This document shows positions 25,897 through 34,399 of a stretch of DNA of 64,000 bases, piece by piece (position 1 is the stretch's first letter; each line of letters starts with the position of its first letter). A program made the translations under genes and the position numbers. The DNA lies in NCBI RefSeq assembly GCF_900625025.1, contig NZ_LR130579.1:107048-171047 (forward strand). Reading direction: 5' to 3'. Under the pieces are notes generated by a model that was not told the origin of the DNA, did no database searches, and saw only the letters and a list, made by a program, of their open reading frames with translations. Source of the DNA: Lachnoclostridium sp. Marseille-P6806. Lineage in GTDB: Bacteria > Bacillota > Clostridia > Lachnospirales > Lachnospiraceae.

Positions 25897-26604
25897 TCAT
25901 TTATTTTCTGACAAAGGAGCTTTGACGCCACGGGCTTTTAGATCTTCATGCTTATCTCGGATTTGATCTGTCCGCTGGTCATGATCGGCTTCGGCAGAGC
26001 ATTCACAAAGCGCCCTCCGCGCAGCATCAACTCCGTTTATGGATACCGCACGGCCATGTCCATGAAGAATGAGGAGACTTGGAAATATGCCCACGAGGTC
26101 GCGGACAGAATCTGGTGATGCTTTCAAATTTGCCCTGTCCCTTTCTCCGCACAGAATCGTTACCGAACACACGATCTCATGCAGGGCATCTCTGAAATCC
26201 AATGACCGCAGGGAACGGGTCAGCCTGATCACATCGTTCTTTGAAAGCCCCATGCCGCGGAATATCCGGTCCGGCATGCACCAGAACAGGATGTTCTGAA
26301 AATTGATGAGATGACGCGGCATCTTATATTGCGCTCCGATCAGGATCAGCGAAGCCGTCTTATCCTTGTGGCGGATCGCAAAATCCATTGCAAGAATCGC
26401 TCCCAGCGAAAGACCGCAGATACGAAAAGGCTCTGCCGCATCCGCATACCTCTGCTCCAAACGGTTCAGAATCGAGAAATAGTCCACGTAGCCGCCCGCG
26501 TCGAACAGCTCCGGGCGCTCCGCATCCATGGCCAGGGTCCGCATGATAACATGATCCCAGTCCCGGGCTGTCTGCCCTAAGCCGTGCAGCAGAACCGTCT
26601 TCAT
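25897..26604 (-). CDS. Alpha/beta hydrolase-fold protein
   Basis: A 235-residue hydrolase-fold protein. The oxyanion loop LLHGLGQTARDW, the nucleophile elbow ICGLSLGAILAM and an acidic residue in ILCGERDRAN are clear. The last ~50 residues look atypical: the expected catalytic GH motif is only approximated by HGHGRAVS and a charged tail follows, so a late frameshift or a decayed end is possible. The start at 26604 is the ATG six bases after GGGAGG. It follows the GH114-like lipoprotein gene closely and may be cotranscribed. The substrate is unknown. Confidence 0.7.
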   Translation of the reverse strand: MKTVLLHGLGQTARDWDHVIMRTLAMDAERPELFDAGGYVDYFSILNRLEQRYADAAEPFRICGLSLGAILAMDFAIRHKDKTASLILIGAQYKMPRHLINFQNILFWCMPDRIFRGMGLSKNDVIRLTRSLRSLDFRDALHEIVCSVTILCGERDRANLKASPDSVRDLVGIFPSLLILHGHGRAVSINGVDAARRALCECSAEADHDQRTDQIRDKHEDLKARGVKAPLSENK

Positions 26605-26619
26605 TTCCATCCTCCCTCT

Positions 26620-27486
26620 TCACCGAAGTGCCGGCCCTTCCGCGTTATACCACAGAAAGCCGTTTTCCCTGCAATAGCTCTCGATCTCTCCGGCGAGCGC
26701 CGGGGCCGCGCCATATTCCAGAAGATATACCGACAGGCCGCAGTCCTTTGCTCTTGCGAGATAATCCTTAAAATAAAGCGTTTCCGCCTCCTGCTGCCTT
26801 ATGCAGCTTCCGTCCGCAAAATTGATGCCCGTAAAGACGCTCTCCTGATTGATTCCCTCAAAGAGGGAGAGGGCGCTTCCCTCATCCATGCACCTTTTGA
26901 CAAACGTATCGCCGCCGTTTATAAGCAGTGGAATATCATAGACTTTCAGCTCCTGCAGAATCGCGCAGAGTCCCTGAAACGTACTGTCCGCCGGGTAATG
27001 GTAATAGACGTCCGCGTTGTCCAGAAAAAGGCCGTCAAAGCCCATCTCCGCATACTGTCCGCCCAGCTCGCCGGCAACAAAGCGCTGCCACTCCGGGCGG
27101 GAAACATCCGCCCAGCGCTCATCCGGCCAGTCCTCATAGACGCCGAGCGTCATATCCCGGAAACGGTTGTAATAGGGACGGTATTCCTCAAGGGCTCCGA
27201 TATTGAGATAACCGTATACCGTTTTTCCCGCCTCGTGGAGCTCCCGGAGCTGCTCCTCCCGAAACTCCGACGGTTCAATGACTACCATGCGATAATCCTG
27301 CAGGCGTTCCGCCTCTTCGCCTCCGATGCCGAGAAATACCCCGTATTCCTGTGACGGCTTCGCGCCGCATCCGGAAGACAGCACCGGGAGGCAGAGCAGG
27401 ACACACAGAAGAAGCGCCTCCGGCAGGGAAAGACGCTTTTTCCATTTTATTCGTTTTATCCGCTTTTTCTGTTTTATCCGCGGCAA
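26620..27486 (-). CDS. GH114-like (endo-alpha-1,4-polygalactosaminidase/TM1410-type) lipoprotein
   Basis: A 288-residue exported lipoprotein: a very basic N-terminus, hydrophobic stretch and lipobox LSSGC (C40). The mature part matches the GH114/TM1410 barrel, with YGYLNIGALEEYRPYY, a conserved WQRFV segment and the acidic site MGFDGLFLDNADVYY. Family enzymes hydrolyse alpha-1,4-galactosaminan, a biofilm polysaccharide, but many members are uncharacterised. The start appears to be TTG with a poor ribosome site; no ATG occurs before the signal sequence. Confidence 0.78.
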   Translation of the reverse strand: MPRIKQKKRIKRIKWKKRLSLPEALLLCVLLCLPVLSSGCGAKPSQEYGVFLGIGGEEAERLQDYRMVVIEPSEFREEQLRELHEAGKTVYGYLNIGALEEYRPYYNRFRDMTLGVYEDWPDERWADVSRPEWQRFVAGELGGQYAEMGFDGLFLDNADVYYHYPADSTFQGLCAILQELKVYDIPLLINGGDTFVKRCMDEGSALSLFEGINQESVFTGINFADGSCIRQQEAETLYFKDYLARAKDCGLSVYLLEYGAAPALAGEIESYCRENGFLWYNAEGPALR

Positions 27487-27561
27487 AGAAAAATCAGCCG
27501 TCCGGTCTCTTTTTGAAGCTCTGCTTAAAATATCCGTATTCAGAATTTTCCTCTCATGACA

Positions 27562-28370
27562 TCATTTCAGCAGCACCGGTTTCTTTACAAACAGTTCTCT
27601 GAGAAGCGCCTCATTGCTGTACAGCACGGTTCCCTCCCGATACCGTGCCATATCCCGATCGATCCGCCCGACAGCCAGCTGGCAGAACGTTTCCACCGTC
27701 ACATCCATATCGGCATCCGCATCATTCCGCACAATGGACAACACTTTCCCGCTGTCAAAAATCACGGTATATGTGCCCGTATTTTCCGGAAGAAAATAAT
27801 CTGCAACATGAATACTGTACTGTCCCTGCCGGCAGGCATGACGCATCACAGACAGAATTTTATCAATATTGAGAGCGCGGGCGGTAAAATGGCCGCACAG
27901 CTTTCGATCCAGACTGTCGCACTCCGGCAGCAATACGCTCAGATCCACTTTTCATCCGTCCCGGTATCCGCCAGATTATAGTCCCGGATGAAATTCATAT
28001 AAAGCGCATGCGCCTCGTCGACCGCTTCCTGGGACAATATCCGGTTAACCGCGAATGTCTGTTTGAAAGAGGAAAACTGCTGTATGTCCGCCTTCTGCTC
28101 TACCATCTCAGAAGCCGCTTCAAATCCGAATTTACGATAAAATGCAAAGGAAAAAGGGATCAGTGTGGCGAACAGATCACCGTTATCCTTGTATTCCCGC
28201 AGGATAACCCCCATCAGGCTGCGAACGGCTCCGCTCCCTCTCGTTTCCGGAAGCGTTCCTACCATGTGCAGCTCGCCGCAGGATAAAACAGCTCTCTCAT
28301 AGGTCATCGTATGCCGCAGCGTTGAAACAGCCGATATCAGACGCCCCGCCTCATCAAATGCTCCCCACAC
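27562..28370 (-). pseudogene. Eis-like GNAT acetyltransferase, truncated with internal deletion
   Basis: The upstream half (to about 27939) has an Eis-type GNAT core, with ELHMVGTLPETRGSGAVRSL and PFSFAFYRKFGFE. The second half (27562-27948, another frame) matches the C-terminal SCP2-like domain of Eis (FTARALNIDKILSVMRH). The second GNAT region that normally separates them is absent, and the first ~50 residues before VWGAFDEAG are also missing. The two parts meet at a frame change near 27940-27948. It cannot make a complete enzyme. Eis proteins acetylate aminoglycosides or other amines. Confidence 0.72.
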
Positions 28371-28483
28371 GTCGCTTTTCGGGTGCTCTGCGCTCTCCCT
28401 CGCCCCTTTCTCATCCCACGGATGAAGAAGCTTGCCCGCGCGGCTTCTTTTCGGTATGCTTTGTTCATCATAAGGAGGTTCCC

Positions 28484-29005
28484 ATGGACGCAGAAAACCG
28501 CCGTGTCAGAATAAAAAACGCTCTCCAAAGCAGCCGGATGCCGATCAGCGCGTCACGGCTTGCGGGAGAGCTGGGCGTAAGCCGTCAGATCATTGTCGGA
28601 GACGTCGCGCTCCTGCGCGCCGCAGGGACGGAAATCATCGCCACGCCGCGCGGCTATACGCTCCCCGCGGGCAGCGCGGCGCAGGGAAAAACGTTCCGCA
28701 TCGCCTGCCGCCATCGCTCCGAGCAGATGAAAGAGGAGCTGTTTACCATCATCGACTACGGCTGTCAGGTTCTCGATGTCATTGTCGAGCATCCGATCTA
28801 CGGCGAGCTCACGGGCTCGCTGCATCTCGCGAGCCGCTTCGACGCGGAGGAATTTCTGCGCCGCTGCCGGAGCGAAAGTGCGGCTCCCCTCTCTCTTCTC
28901 ACGGAGGGCATCCATCTGCATACCATTCTCTGTCCTGACGAGGACGCTTTTCGGCGCGTCACGGACGCGCTCCGGGAAAAGGGTATTCTTCTTCCCGGCG
29001 AATGA
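28484..29005 (+). CDS. niaR: NiaR-type niacin-responsive transcriptional repressor (HTH plus 3H domain)
   Basis: A 173-residue repressor of NAD biosynthesis or niacin transport genes. An HTH_11 domain (residues 1-55, LAGELGVSRQIIVGDVALLR) is followed by the 3H domain with its conserved histidines in IACRHRSEQMKEEL, VIVEHPIYGELTG and EGIHLHTI. The ATG is preceded by AAGGAGG, and upstream in-frame starts fall inside the Eis pseudogene. No NAD-pathway gene is next to it, so its targets lie elsewhere. Confidence 0.9.
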   Translation: MDAENRRVRIKNALQSSRMPISASRLAGELGVSRQIIVGDVALLRAAGTEIIATPRGYTLPAGSAAQGKTFRIACRHRSEQMKEELFTIIDYGCQVLDVIVEHPIYGELTGSLHLASRFDAEEFLRRCRSESAAPLSLLTEGIHLHTILCPDEDAFRRVTDALREKGILLPGE

Positions 29006-29058
29006 TCTCCGGCGCGCCTCTCAGCACAGACAGAGCCTCGCAGGGCAAACAGAGCCCC

Positions 29059-29313
29059 TCAGAGCAGATAGGTCGGCAGCTCGCAGATCAGATGTGAGAT
29101 TACCTGCTCCGCGCCGCCGGACGGTGTGAGCACCGCTGCCGCCGCCTCGCTGCCGTTCGCCTCCGCCGGCCTGCGCCCTTTGCGCGTCTTCCTCGCCGTC
29201 CCCGGTTTCACGGCTTTCGTTTCCGACTTCACGGTTTTCGCCTCCGGCTGTACGGCCGGCTGTGCCGCCGTCTTTCCCTGTACCCGCTTCAGAGACCCCT
29301 TTCCTACTGACAT
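29059..29313 (-). CDS. Small basic low-complexity protein paired with ParA; candidate BMC positioning adaptor (McdB-like)
   Basis: An 84-residue protein with no recognised family. Residues 1-50 are Lys/Arg/Ala/Pro-rich and probably disordered (about 14 basic against 6 acidic residues overall), with the basic start MSVGKGSLKRVQGK. The C-terminus GGAEQVISHLICELPTYLL is predicted to be amphipathic and resembles the encapsulation peptide of the alcohol dehydrogenase of this operon (EQIVRAVLESM against EQVISHLICEL). The ATG has GGGAGG upstream and overlaps the parA stop by 10 bases. ParA partner proteins are often small, basic at the N-terminus and encoded directly behind parA, so a tether between ParA and the microcompartment is inferred. 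Confidence 0.65.
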   Translation of the reverse strand: MSVGKGSLKRVQGKTAAQPAVQPEAKTVKSETKAVKPGTARKTRKGRRPAEANGSEAAAAVLTPSGGAEQVISHLICELPTYLL

Positions 29314-30098
29314 AACGCTTCCACCTCCCTTGCCAGTTCCATATATTCTTTCGCACTCCGGCCGGACCGCCGGTATTCGATCACGGTCATACTCGCGTCC
29401 TGCGCCCATTCGACCGCCGAATCCACGTGAATCACCTGACGAAATACCGGGACGTCGTCCAGTCCCGCCAGCGTCTCCATGGTCTGATGATAATAATTCT
29501 TGCGCTCGTCGACCTTGGTGACAAGAATGCCGAGAACCTGCACCGTCGGATCCATGCTCTGTATCTTATGCAGAAAATCCATCATGTTCGCGAGACCGAA
29601 GAGTCCCCACGGCGTGGCCTCCACCGGAATAATCACACGATCCGAGGCGAGCAGGATATTCGTCACCCAGTCTCCCAGCGTCGGCGGGGCGTCGATCAGG
29701 ATATAATCATATTCTCCGCTCTCCCTGACGGGCCGGAGAAGCTCCCTCAGAACAAGCTCCCTCCTCCGCTTCGCGGGAAGCTTCGTCTCAATCCCGCTCA
29801 TCCGCATAGAGGAAACGATCACGTCCGGCCGCTCCGCCCCGCTTTGCAGAATGAGCGGCGCCAGAGCGCTCCCGTGAACCAGCGCCTCATACAGGTTGCG
29901 CTCGCCCTGTGCATATTCCAGCACGCGCTCCTCATCAAAAAAAGACAGCGACAGATTGAGCTGCATGTCCCCGTCGATCAGCAGCACCCGTTTTCCCGCG
30001 CGCGAGAGCGCGCTTCCAAGGTTCGCGCAGGAGGTCGATTTGCCGCTCCCGCCCTTGTTGTTCGCAAAGCATATGACCGTCGTATTCCGTCTGCTCAT
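29304..30098 (-). CDS. ParA/MinD-family ATPase, candidate McdA-like BMC positioning protein
   Basis: A 264-residue ParA-type ATPase: deviant Walker A NNKGGSGKSTSCAN with the signature lysine, Walker A' LLIDGDMQLNLSLS, and Walker B YILIDAPPTLGDW. Such ATPases bind nucleoid DNA as ATP dimers and position plasmids, chemoreceptors or carboxysomes. No parB or parS is next to it; instead it lies 17 bases behind the deoR gene at the end of the BMC operon and overlaps a small basic gene. The start is the ATG after a GGGGGCG-type ribosome site; upstream starts lie inside deoR. A chromosome-segregation role is less likely from context. Confidence 0.85.
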   Translation of the reverse strand: MSRRNTTVICFANNKGGSGKSTSCANLGSALSRAGKRVLLIDGDMQLNLSLSFFDEERVLEYAQGERNLYEALVHGSALAPLILQSGAERPDVIVSSMRMSGIETKLPAKRRRELVLRELLRPVRESGEYDYILIDAPPTLGDWVTNILLASDRVIIPVEATPWGLFGLANMMDFLHKIQSMDPTVQVLGILVTKVDERKNYYHQTMETLAGLDDVPVFRQVIHVDSAVEWAQDASMTVIEYRRSGRSAKEYMELAREVEALCQ

Positions 30099-30115
30099 CC
30101 ACAGCGCCCCCTGTT

Positions 30116-30901
30116 TCACACGGACAGCGTCCCGTTCTCCTCCGGACAGTAGAGTCGGATCCCGTTTGCCGCAAAGCAGGCGAGCCATGCGGCCGAAGGC
30201 ATCTCGTCCGTGATTACCCCCGTGATTCCGTCGAGGCCGCATACGCGGGAGAACGCCTTTTTATCAAACTTGGACAGATCCGCCATCAGATAGGTTTTCT
30301 CCGCATGAGTCATCATAGCGAGTTTGGTCTGCGTAACCTCCTCATTGCCCTCCATGATGCCCCGCTCAAGGCTCAGCGCCTTGCAGGAGACAAACGCTTT
30401 TTCCGCATTAAAGGAGGCGAGCCCCTCGACCGCTTTCGGGCCTGTAAACGCCAGATACCCCTCCTTTACCCGCCCGCCGGAGGAAATGATCTCCCCGTCG
30501 GGGATGTCCGCGAGCTCAAGTATATTCTCAATGGAGTTGGTGACCACGGTGAGACGCCTCTTTTCCCGGATCGCCTTGGCCACATAGACCGCCGTCGTGC
30601 TCGCGTCAAGAAAAATATGATCGCCGTCCTCGATCAGAGACGCTGCGATCCCCGCAATCCGGAGCTTTCCAGGGACATTGTTTTTCCGTCGGACATTGAA
30701 CGGAAGATCGATGCTGTCCATGTTGTTCAGCACCGCGCCGCCGTAGCTCTTCGTCGCGATCCCGTCCCGGTCAAGCCGGTCCAGATCCCGGCGTATCGTC
30801 TCCTCCGATACCTGAAACTGCCTTGCGAGATCGCCCACATATACCCGTCTCTGTTCCTGAAGAATGCTTATGATCTGATTTCTTCTCTCCAATGCCAGCA
30901 T
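30116..30901 (-). CDS. DeoR/GlpR-family transcriptional regulator
   Basis: A 261-residue regulator with an N-terminal HTH_DeoR domain (VYVGDLARQFQVSEETIRRD) and a C-terminal sugar-phosphate sensing domain (DHIFLDASTTAVYVAKAI, TVVTNS, ISSGGRV). It sits in the BMC operon between pduT and parA and most likely regulates it in response to a deoxyhexose phosphate such as fuculose- or rhamnulose-1-phosphate. Which ligand, and whether it represses or activates, is not shown. Confidence 0.9.
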   Translation of the reverse strand: MLALERRNQIISILQEQRRVYVGDLARQFQVSEETIRRDLDRLDRDGIATKSYGGAVLNNMDSIDLPFNVRRKNNVPGKLRIAGIAASLIEDGDHIFLDASTTAVYVAKAIREKRRLTVVTNSIENILELADIPDGEIISSGGRVKEGYLAFTGPKAVEGLASFNAEKAFVSCKALSLERGIMEGNEEVTQTKLAMMTHAEKTYLMADLSKFDKKAFSRVCGLDGITGVITDEMPSAAWLACFAANGIRLYCPEENGTLSV

Positions 30902-30928
30902 ACTCTTCTGCTCCGGTTCCGCGCCGCC

Positions 30929-31477
30929 TCAGATGATCCGCTCGCAGATCTGCGCATCCGGATTCGCAATGACGACCGAATCGAGATACATGCCGCTCTC
31001 CGCTGCGGACTGCTTCGCTTTCTCAATCGCGGCCTCGCAGGCCGCCACCTCTCCCGTGAGCACAAGGAATGACTTGCCGCACATTCCCTTTGCCACACGC
31101 AGCTCTATCAGCTCCACGACCGCCGTCTTGGCCGCCGCGTCCGCCGCCACGATGATCGAGGCAACATCATAGGTTTCCAGTATTCCCAGAGCCCGCACAT
31201 TGCCGATATCCGCCGCGCCGTAAAGCGCCGGGAAGATCGACTCGTGGGGGTTGCCCAGCACAAAGCTGTCGATGTAGTGCTCGGAAAAGCTCCGGCTCCC
31301 GACCTCGACCGCCGACTTTACCGCAGACAGCTCTCCGGCAATCAGCGCGATATACTTGCCCGGGCATACGGTCTGTGCTTCCAGTATCTCCACTGCCGCC
31401 GTCTTAACCATCTGATCCGCCGCCGCAATTCCCGACGGCGTCGTCTTAAATTCAATCATCCCGATGGCTCTGCTCAT
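30929..31477 (-). CDS. pduT: Tandem-BMC-domain shell protein, PduT-like (trimer)
   Basis: A 182-residue shell protein with two BMC domains (about residues 3-88 and 95-178). Cysteine 38 in EAQTVCPGKY lies at the position of the PduT cysteine that holds a 4Fe-4S cluster at the trimer pore, implying electron transfer through the shell. It follows pduS, its usual electron-transfer partner, with a TGATG stop/start overlap that fixes the start at 31477. Confidence 0.9.
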   Translation of the reverse strand: MSRAIGMIEFKTTPSGIAAADQMVKTAAVEILEAQTVCPGKYIALIAGELSAVKSAVEVGSRSFSEHYIDSFVLGNPHESIFPALYGAADIGNVRALGILETYDVASIIVAADAAAKTAVVELIELRVAKGMCGKSFLVLTGEVAACEAAIEKAKQSAAESGMYLDSVVIANPDAQICERII

Positions 31478-32811
31478 CACCGCACCTCTTCCGTAATGAC
31501 AATACCGCGTTCCGTGACCTCAGCGACCCGGCCGCTGATGGAGGCGTGTACCGGCACGCTGAGTCCCTGCCCCGGCTCCCCGATCCGCTGGCCGCGAAGC
31601 ACCGTGTCGCCTGCCGCGACGCAGGGCTTTGCCGGCGCTCCGATGTGCTGCGCCATCGGAATCAAAACTTTTTTCACCCGAATCGTTTCGTCCTCGAGCG
31701 GAGCCGGCACATCGTAGCGGGAAAGCCCGAGCCGCGCTTCCAGCCGCTTCTCCGGGGCTTTCCGGTATTCCCTCGCGCTGTCTGCCGGTCCGGGCTGAAC
31801 ACCCTGCGGCGCCTTAACGCCTTTCGCGCGCAGCCGGTTCTTATACTCCGTGATGAGGGTTCGGGGCGCCAGTCCCTGCGGGCAGGAATACAGCTCGCAC
31901 AGGCCGCAGGAGCAGCAGAAAAACGTATTCAGAAACACCTCTGCCTGCTGATAGTCCTGATTCGCGGCGCTGCGCATGAACAGATGCGGCTCGATCGGAT
32001 GCCCCAGCGCATGGCGGGGGCACAGATCCGTGCACATCCGGCACTGACAGCAGATCGACGCCGCCCTTTTCAGATCGATGGAGACCGGCGCTTTCATGCG
32101 CTGAATGAGATAATGCTCCTCCGGCAGCACAAGAAGCGCGTTCGTCGTCTTGGTCACGGGGTCCGAGGGACTGCCGAAGCGCCCCATCATCGGGCCGCCG
32201 ACGAGAAAGGCCGGGCGCTTCACCAGCGCGCCGCCTGCCCTCTCCACCAGCTCCGACAGCGGCGTGCCCAGCGGGACACGGAGCGTGACGGGCTTTTTCA
32301 CCTCGCCGACGATCGTGACCAGCTTGTCCACAACCGGCGTCGCTTTCCGCATTCCGCGCCAGACATTGAACACCGTCTCAACATTATATACGATGACGCC
32401 CTGCTCGATCGGAAGTCCCCCCGGGCGGATGCGCCGGCCGGTGCACTCATAGATCAGGACGACCTCGTCGCCCATGGGATAGACGCCCGGAAGCTCGTGA
32501 ATCCGAAGCTCCGGGAACCGGTCGATATGCGTCCGGACTGCCCGGATGGTTTCCCGGTACTCCGATTTGATGCCGATGACGCCCTCTTTCGCACCGACCG
32601 CCTGCACGATCTGCGAAAAGGTCTCCAGTATTTCCTCCGGATAGGCTCCGAAGAGCTGCCGATGGAGCTTCAGAAGCGGCTCACACTCCGCACAGTTCAG
32701 GAGAATCGTGTCGGCCTCCGCGTTCAGCTTGGCATAGCTGGGGAAGCCTGCTCCGCCTGCTCCGACGACGCCGTTCTCCCTCATGATTCCGCTCAGTTCT
32801 CTGATGTCCAT
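31477..32811 (-). CDS. pduS: PduS-like RnfC-family iron-sulfur flavoprotein
   Basis: A 444-residue protein with the RnfC-type N-terminal fold (GVVGAGGAGFPSYAKL, a nucleotide/flavin site), an SLBB region, and two ferredoxin-like motifs CCQCRMCTDLCP and CCSCGLCELYSCP. The C-terminal ~80 residues form a lipoyl-like domain. In Pdu systems PduS is described as a cobalamin reductase; this locus uses a B12-independent dehydratase, so a general role in NADH/redox balance together with PduT is more likely. It overlaps pduT and follows the eutN-like gene. Confidence 0.9.
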   Translation of the reverse strand: MDIRELSGIMRENGVVGAGGAGFPSYAKLNAEADTILLNCAECEPLLKLHRQLFGAYPEEILETFSQIVQAVGAKEGVIGIKSEYRETIRAVRTHIDRFPELRIHELPGVYPMGDEVVLIYECTGRRIRPGGLPIEQGVIVYNVETVFNVWRGMRKATPVVDKLVTIVGEVKKPVTLRVPLGTPLSELVERAGGALVKRPAFLVGGPMMGRFGSPSDPVTKTTNALLVLPEEHYLIQRMKAPVSIDLKRAASICCQCRMCTDLCPRHALGHPIEPHLFMRSAANQDYQQAEVFLNTFFCCSCGLCELYSCPQGLAPRTLITEYKNRLRAKGVKAPQGVQPGPADSAREYRKAPEKRLEARLGLSRYDVPAPLEDETIRVKKVLIPMAQHIGAPAKPCVAAGDTVLRGQRIGEPGQGLSVPVHASISGRVAEVTERGIVITEEVR

Positions 32812-32813
32812 GA

Positions 32814-33080
32814 TTATCCCAGACCGTTCTCCTCATCGACGATGCCGACAATTGCCGCATCAATCGGCGATGTGTCCTGCCCGCAGCCGATGCGCGCCGC
32901 ACTTCCGGTAGCCACAAGAACCATTTCTCCCACGCCGGCGCCGATCGTATCGACCGCCACCATGCGCTGACCGCCGCTGTGCATAACGTCAAGCGCCTCG
33001 ACAATGGCAAACTTGCTGCCGACAAGGTTGCTGCTCTTGCGGGTCGAGATCAGACTTCCCACCACTTTTCCTACTATCAT
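32814..33080 (-). CDS. EutN/CcmL/PduN-type BMC vertex protein
   Basis: An 88-residue pentameric shell protein starting MIVGKVVGSLISTRKSSNLV with the family segments VAVDTIGAGVGEMVLVATGSAAR and a C-terminal IDAAIVGIVDEEN. It caps the shell vertices. The start with GGAG six bases upstream gives the normal family length; an extended frame to 33188 is not supported. The ~180 bases between this gene and pduL hold a GAGCCG/CGGCTC hairpin (around 33157) but no recognisable gene. Confidence 0.9.
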   Translation of the reverse strand: MIVGKVVGSLISTRKSSNLVGSKFAIVEALDVMHSGGQRMVAVDTIGAGVGEMVLVATGSAARIGCGQDTSPIDAAIVGIVDEENGLG

Positions 33081-33262
33081 GGTATTCTCCAATGACGAAG
33101 CATTCCCCGGCGAGGCACGCAACGCAAAAGCACCCTGCACCGGCGCGCAGGCTGCCGAGCCGCTCTGCGGCTCATGCCATCCCTCCACCTGACAGCATTT
33201 TTCGCTTGCTGAAAGGTCCGCGCAGGCGGTTTTGCGATTGCGATCAGGGGTTATTTGCTCTG

Positions 33263-33937
33263 TTACAGAATATCCTTTACGATGACCGCGGTATCGCCCT
33301 GCGCGATATGGCTCGCATTCGCCTCATCCGTGTCAATGTGCATCTCGAGCGTAAAGGCGGGATCCACGCGGATCTTCACACGGTTGAATACCGTCCCCCG
33401 GTCGTTGTCCACCCGCACCGAGACATAATCGCCGTCATGCACTCCGGCCGCCGCCGCATCCGCGGGATTCATGTGGATATGCCGCGCCGCGATGATGCAG
33501 CCCTCTTTCAAATACAGAGCACCCTGCGGCCCCACGACCGCGATCGGCGCGCTTCCGGCCACGTCGCCGGACTCGCGGACCGGAGCCTTGATCCCCAGCT
33601 TCACCGCATCCGTCGCAGAAATCTCAACCTGCGAGCGCCGGCGGACCGGTCCGAGAATACGGACATTTTCAATGGCCCGGAGCTTCAGGCCCACGATTGT
33701 GACCTGCTCGTTGGCGGCAAACTGCCCGCCCATGAGCTCCTTTTTCTTCGTGAGCTGATACCCCGCGCCGAACAGTGTCTCCACATCCTCCTGCGTCAGA
33801 TGAATGTGGCGGGCAGACACGCCGATCGGAACGATATAACCCTGCCCCTCTCCCTCTTTCTGCTGTATGGATTCCAGAACCATTCTTGTAATGGCCTCAA
33901 TCTCATTTGTCTGCAATGTCGTCTGCAATGCCCCCAC
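33263..33937 (-). CDS. pduL: PduL phosphotransacylase (BMC-type)
   Basis: A 224-residue enzyme converting propionyl-CoA and phosphate to propionyl-phosphate inside the BMC, recycling CoA. Both PduL zinc/histidine motifs are visible: GVSARHIHLTQEDV and AARHIHMNPADA. The N-terminal NEIEAITRMVLESIQQ is an amphipathic encapsulation peptide. The start is a GTG; TTG alternatives exist within the first residues. The substrate is inferred from the pathway. Confidence 0.93.
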   Translation of the reverse strand: MGALQTTLQTNEIEAITRMVLESIQQKEGEGQGYIVPIGVSARHIHLTQEDVETLFGAGYQLTKKKELMGGQFAANEQVTIVGLKLRAIENVRILGPVRRRSQVEISATDAVKLGIKAPVRESGDVAGSAPIAVVGPQGALYLKEGCIIAARHIHMNPADAAAAGVHDGDYVSVRVDNDRGTVFNRVKIRVDPAFTLEMHIDTDEANASHIAQGDTAVIVKDIL

Positions 33938-34021
33938 CTGCTCTCTTTTCCTGCGATCCTTTATTTTTTCTTACGACAGCGGGCAGCCCCAAAGCGCAGG
34001 GCCGCCTGCCGGTCACACCGA

Positions 34022-34300
34022 TCAGCTCAGTTTGGGAAGAATCATCTCGACGTCATTGTGCGGGCGAGGAATCACGTGTGTCGCAATGAGCTCGCCGAGT
34101 CTTCCGGCCGCTCCTGCGCCGGCCTCAACCGACGACTTGACCGCGCCGACATCACCGCGGACCATAACCGTCACCAGTCCGGAGCCGATTTTCTCGGTGC
34201 CGATCAGCGTCACGTTCGCCGCCTTGCACATCTGATCCGCCGCCTCGATCGCCGCGACAAGACCTCTGGTTTCGACCAATCCCAATGCTTCCTGTGTCAT
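34022..34300 (-). CDS. BMC-H hexameric shell protein (PduA/PduJ type), copy 2
   Basis: A 92-residue canonical single-domain shell protein: [19 protein letters not shown], the pore-forming segment [20 protein letters not shown] and [13 protein letters not shown]. By eye it is roughly three-quarters identical to the copy at 34787-35065, indicating a tandem duplication on either side of the extended BMC-H gene. It forms the main shell facets, with pores for propanediol-type substrates. Confidence 0.93.
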   Translation of the reverse strand: MTQEALGLVETRGLVAAIEAADQMCKAANVTLIGTEKIGSGLVTVMVRGDVGAVKSSVEAGAGAAGRLGELIATHVIPRPHNDVEMILPKLS

Positions 34301-34399
34301 GCTTTTACCCTCCTTGGGTTTTTTGAATAAAATCCAGCCTTTTGCATTTGCTTCTTAATGAATCTGCTTCCGCAATGTCCGCTCCCGTCCGCGGCGCCG

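Noticed and set aside
29304..30098. A chromosomal or plasmid parAB segregation locus
   Set aside because: No parB-type gene and no parS-like repeats are visible, and the gene is embedded at the end of the BMC operon. A distant parS cannot be excluded.
32814..33188. A 36-residue N-terminal extension on the EutN-type vertex protein
   Set aside because: It would need a GTG start without a ribosome site, and the 88-residue version has GGAG upstream and the usual family length.
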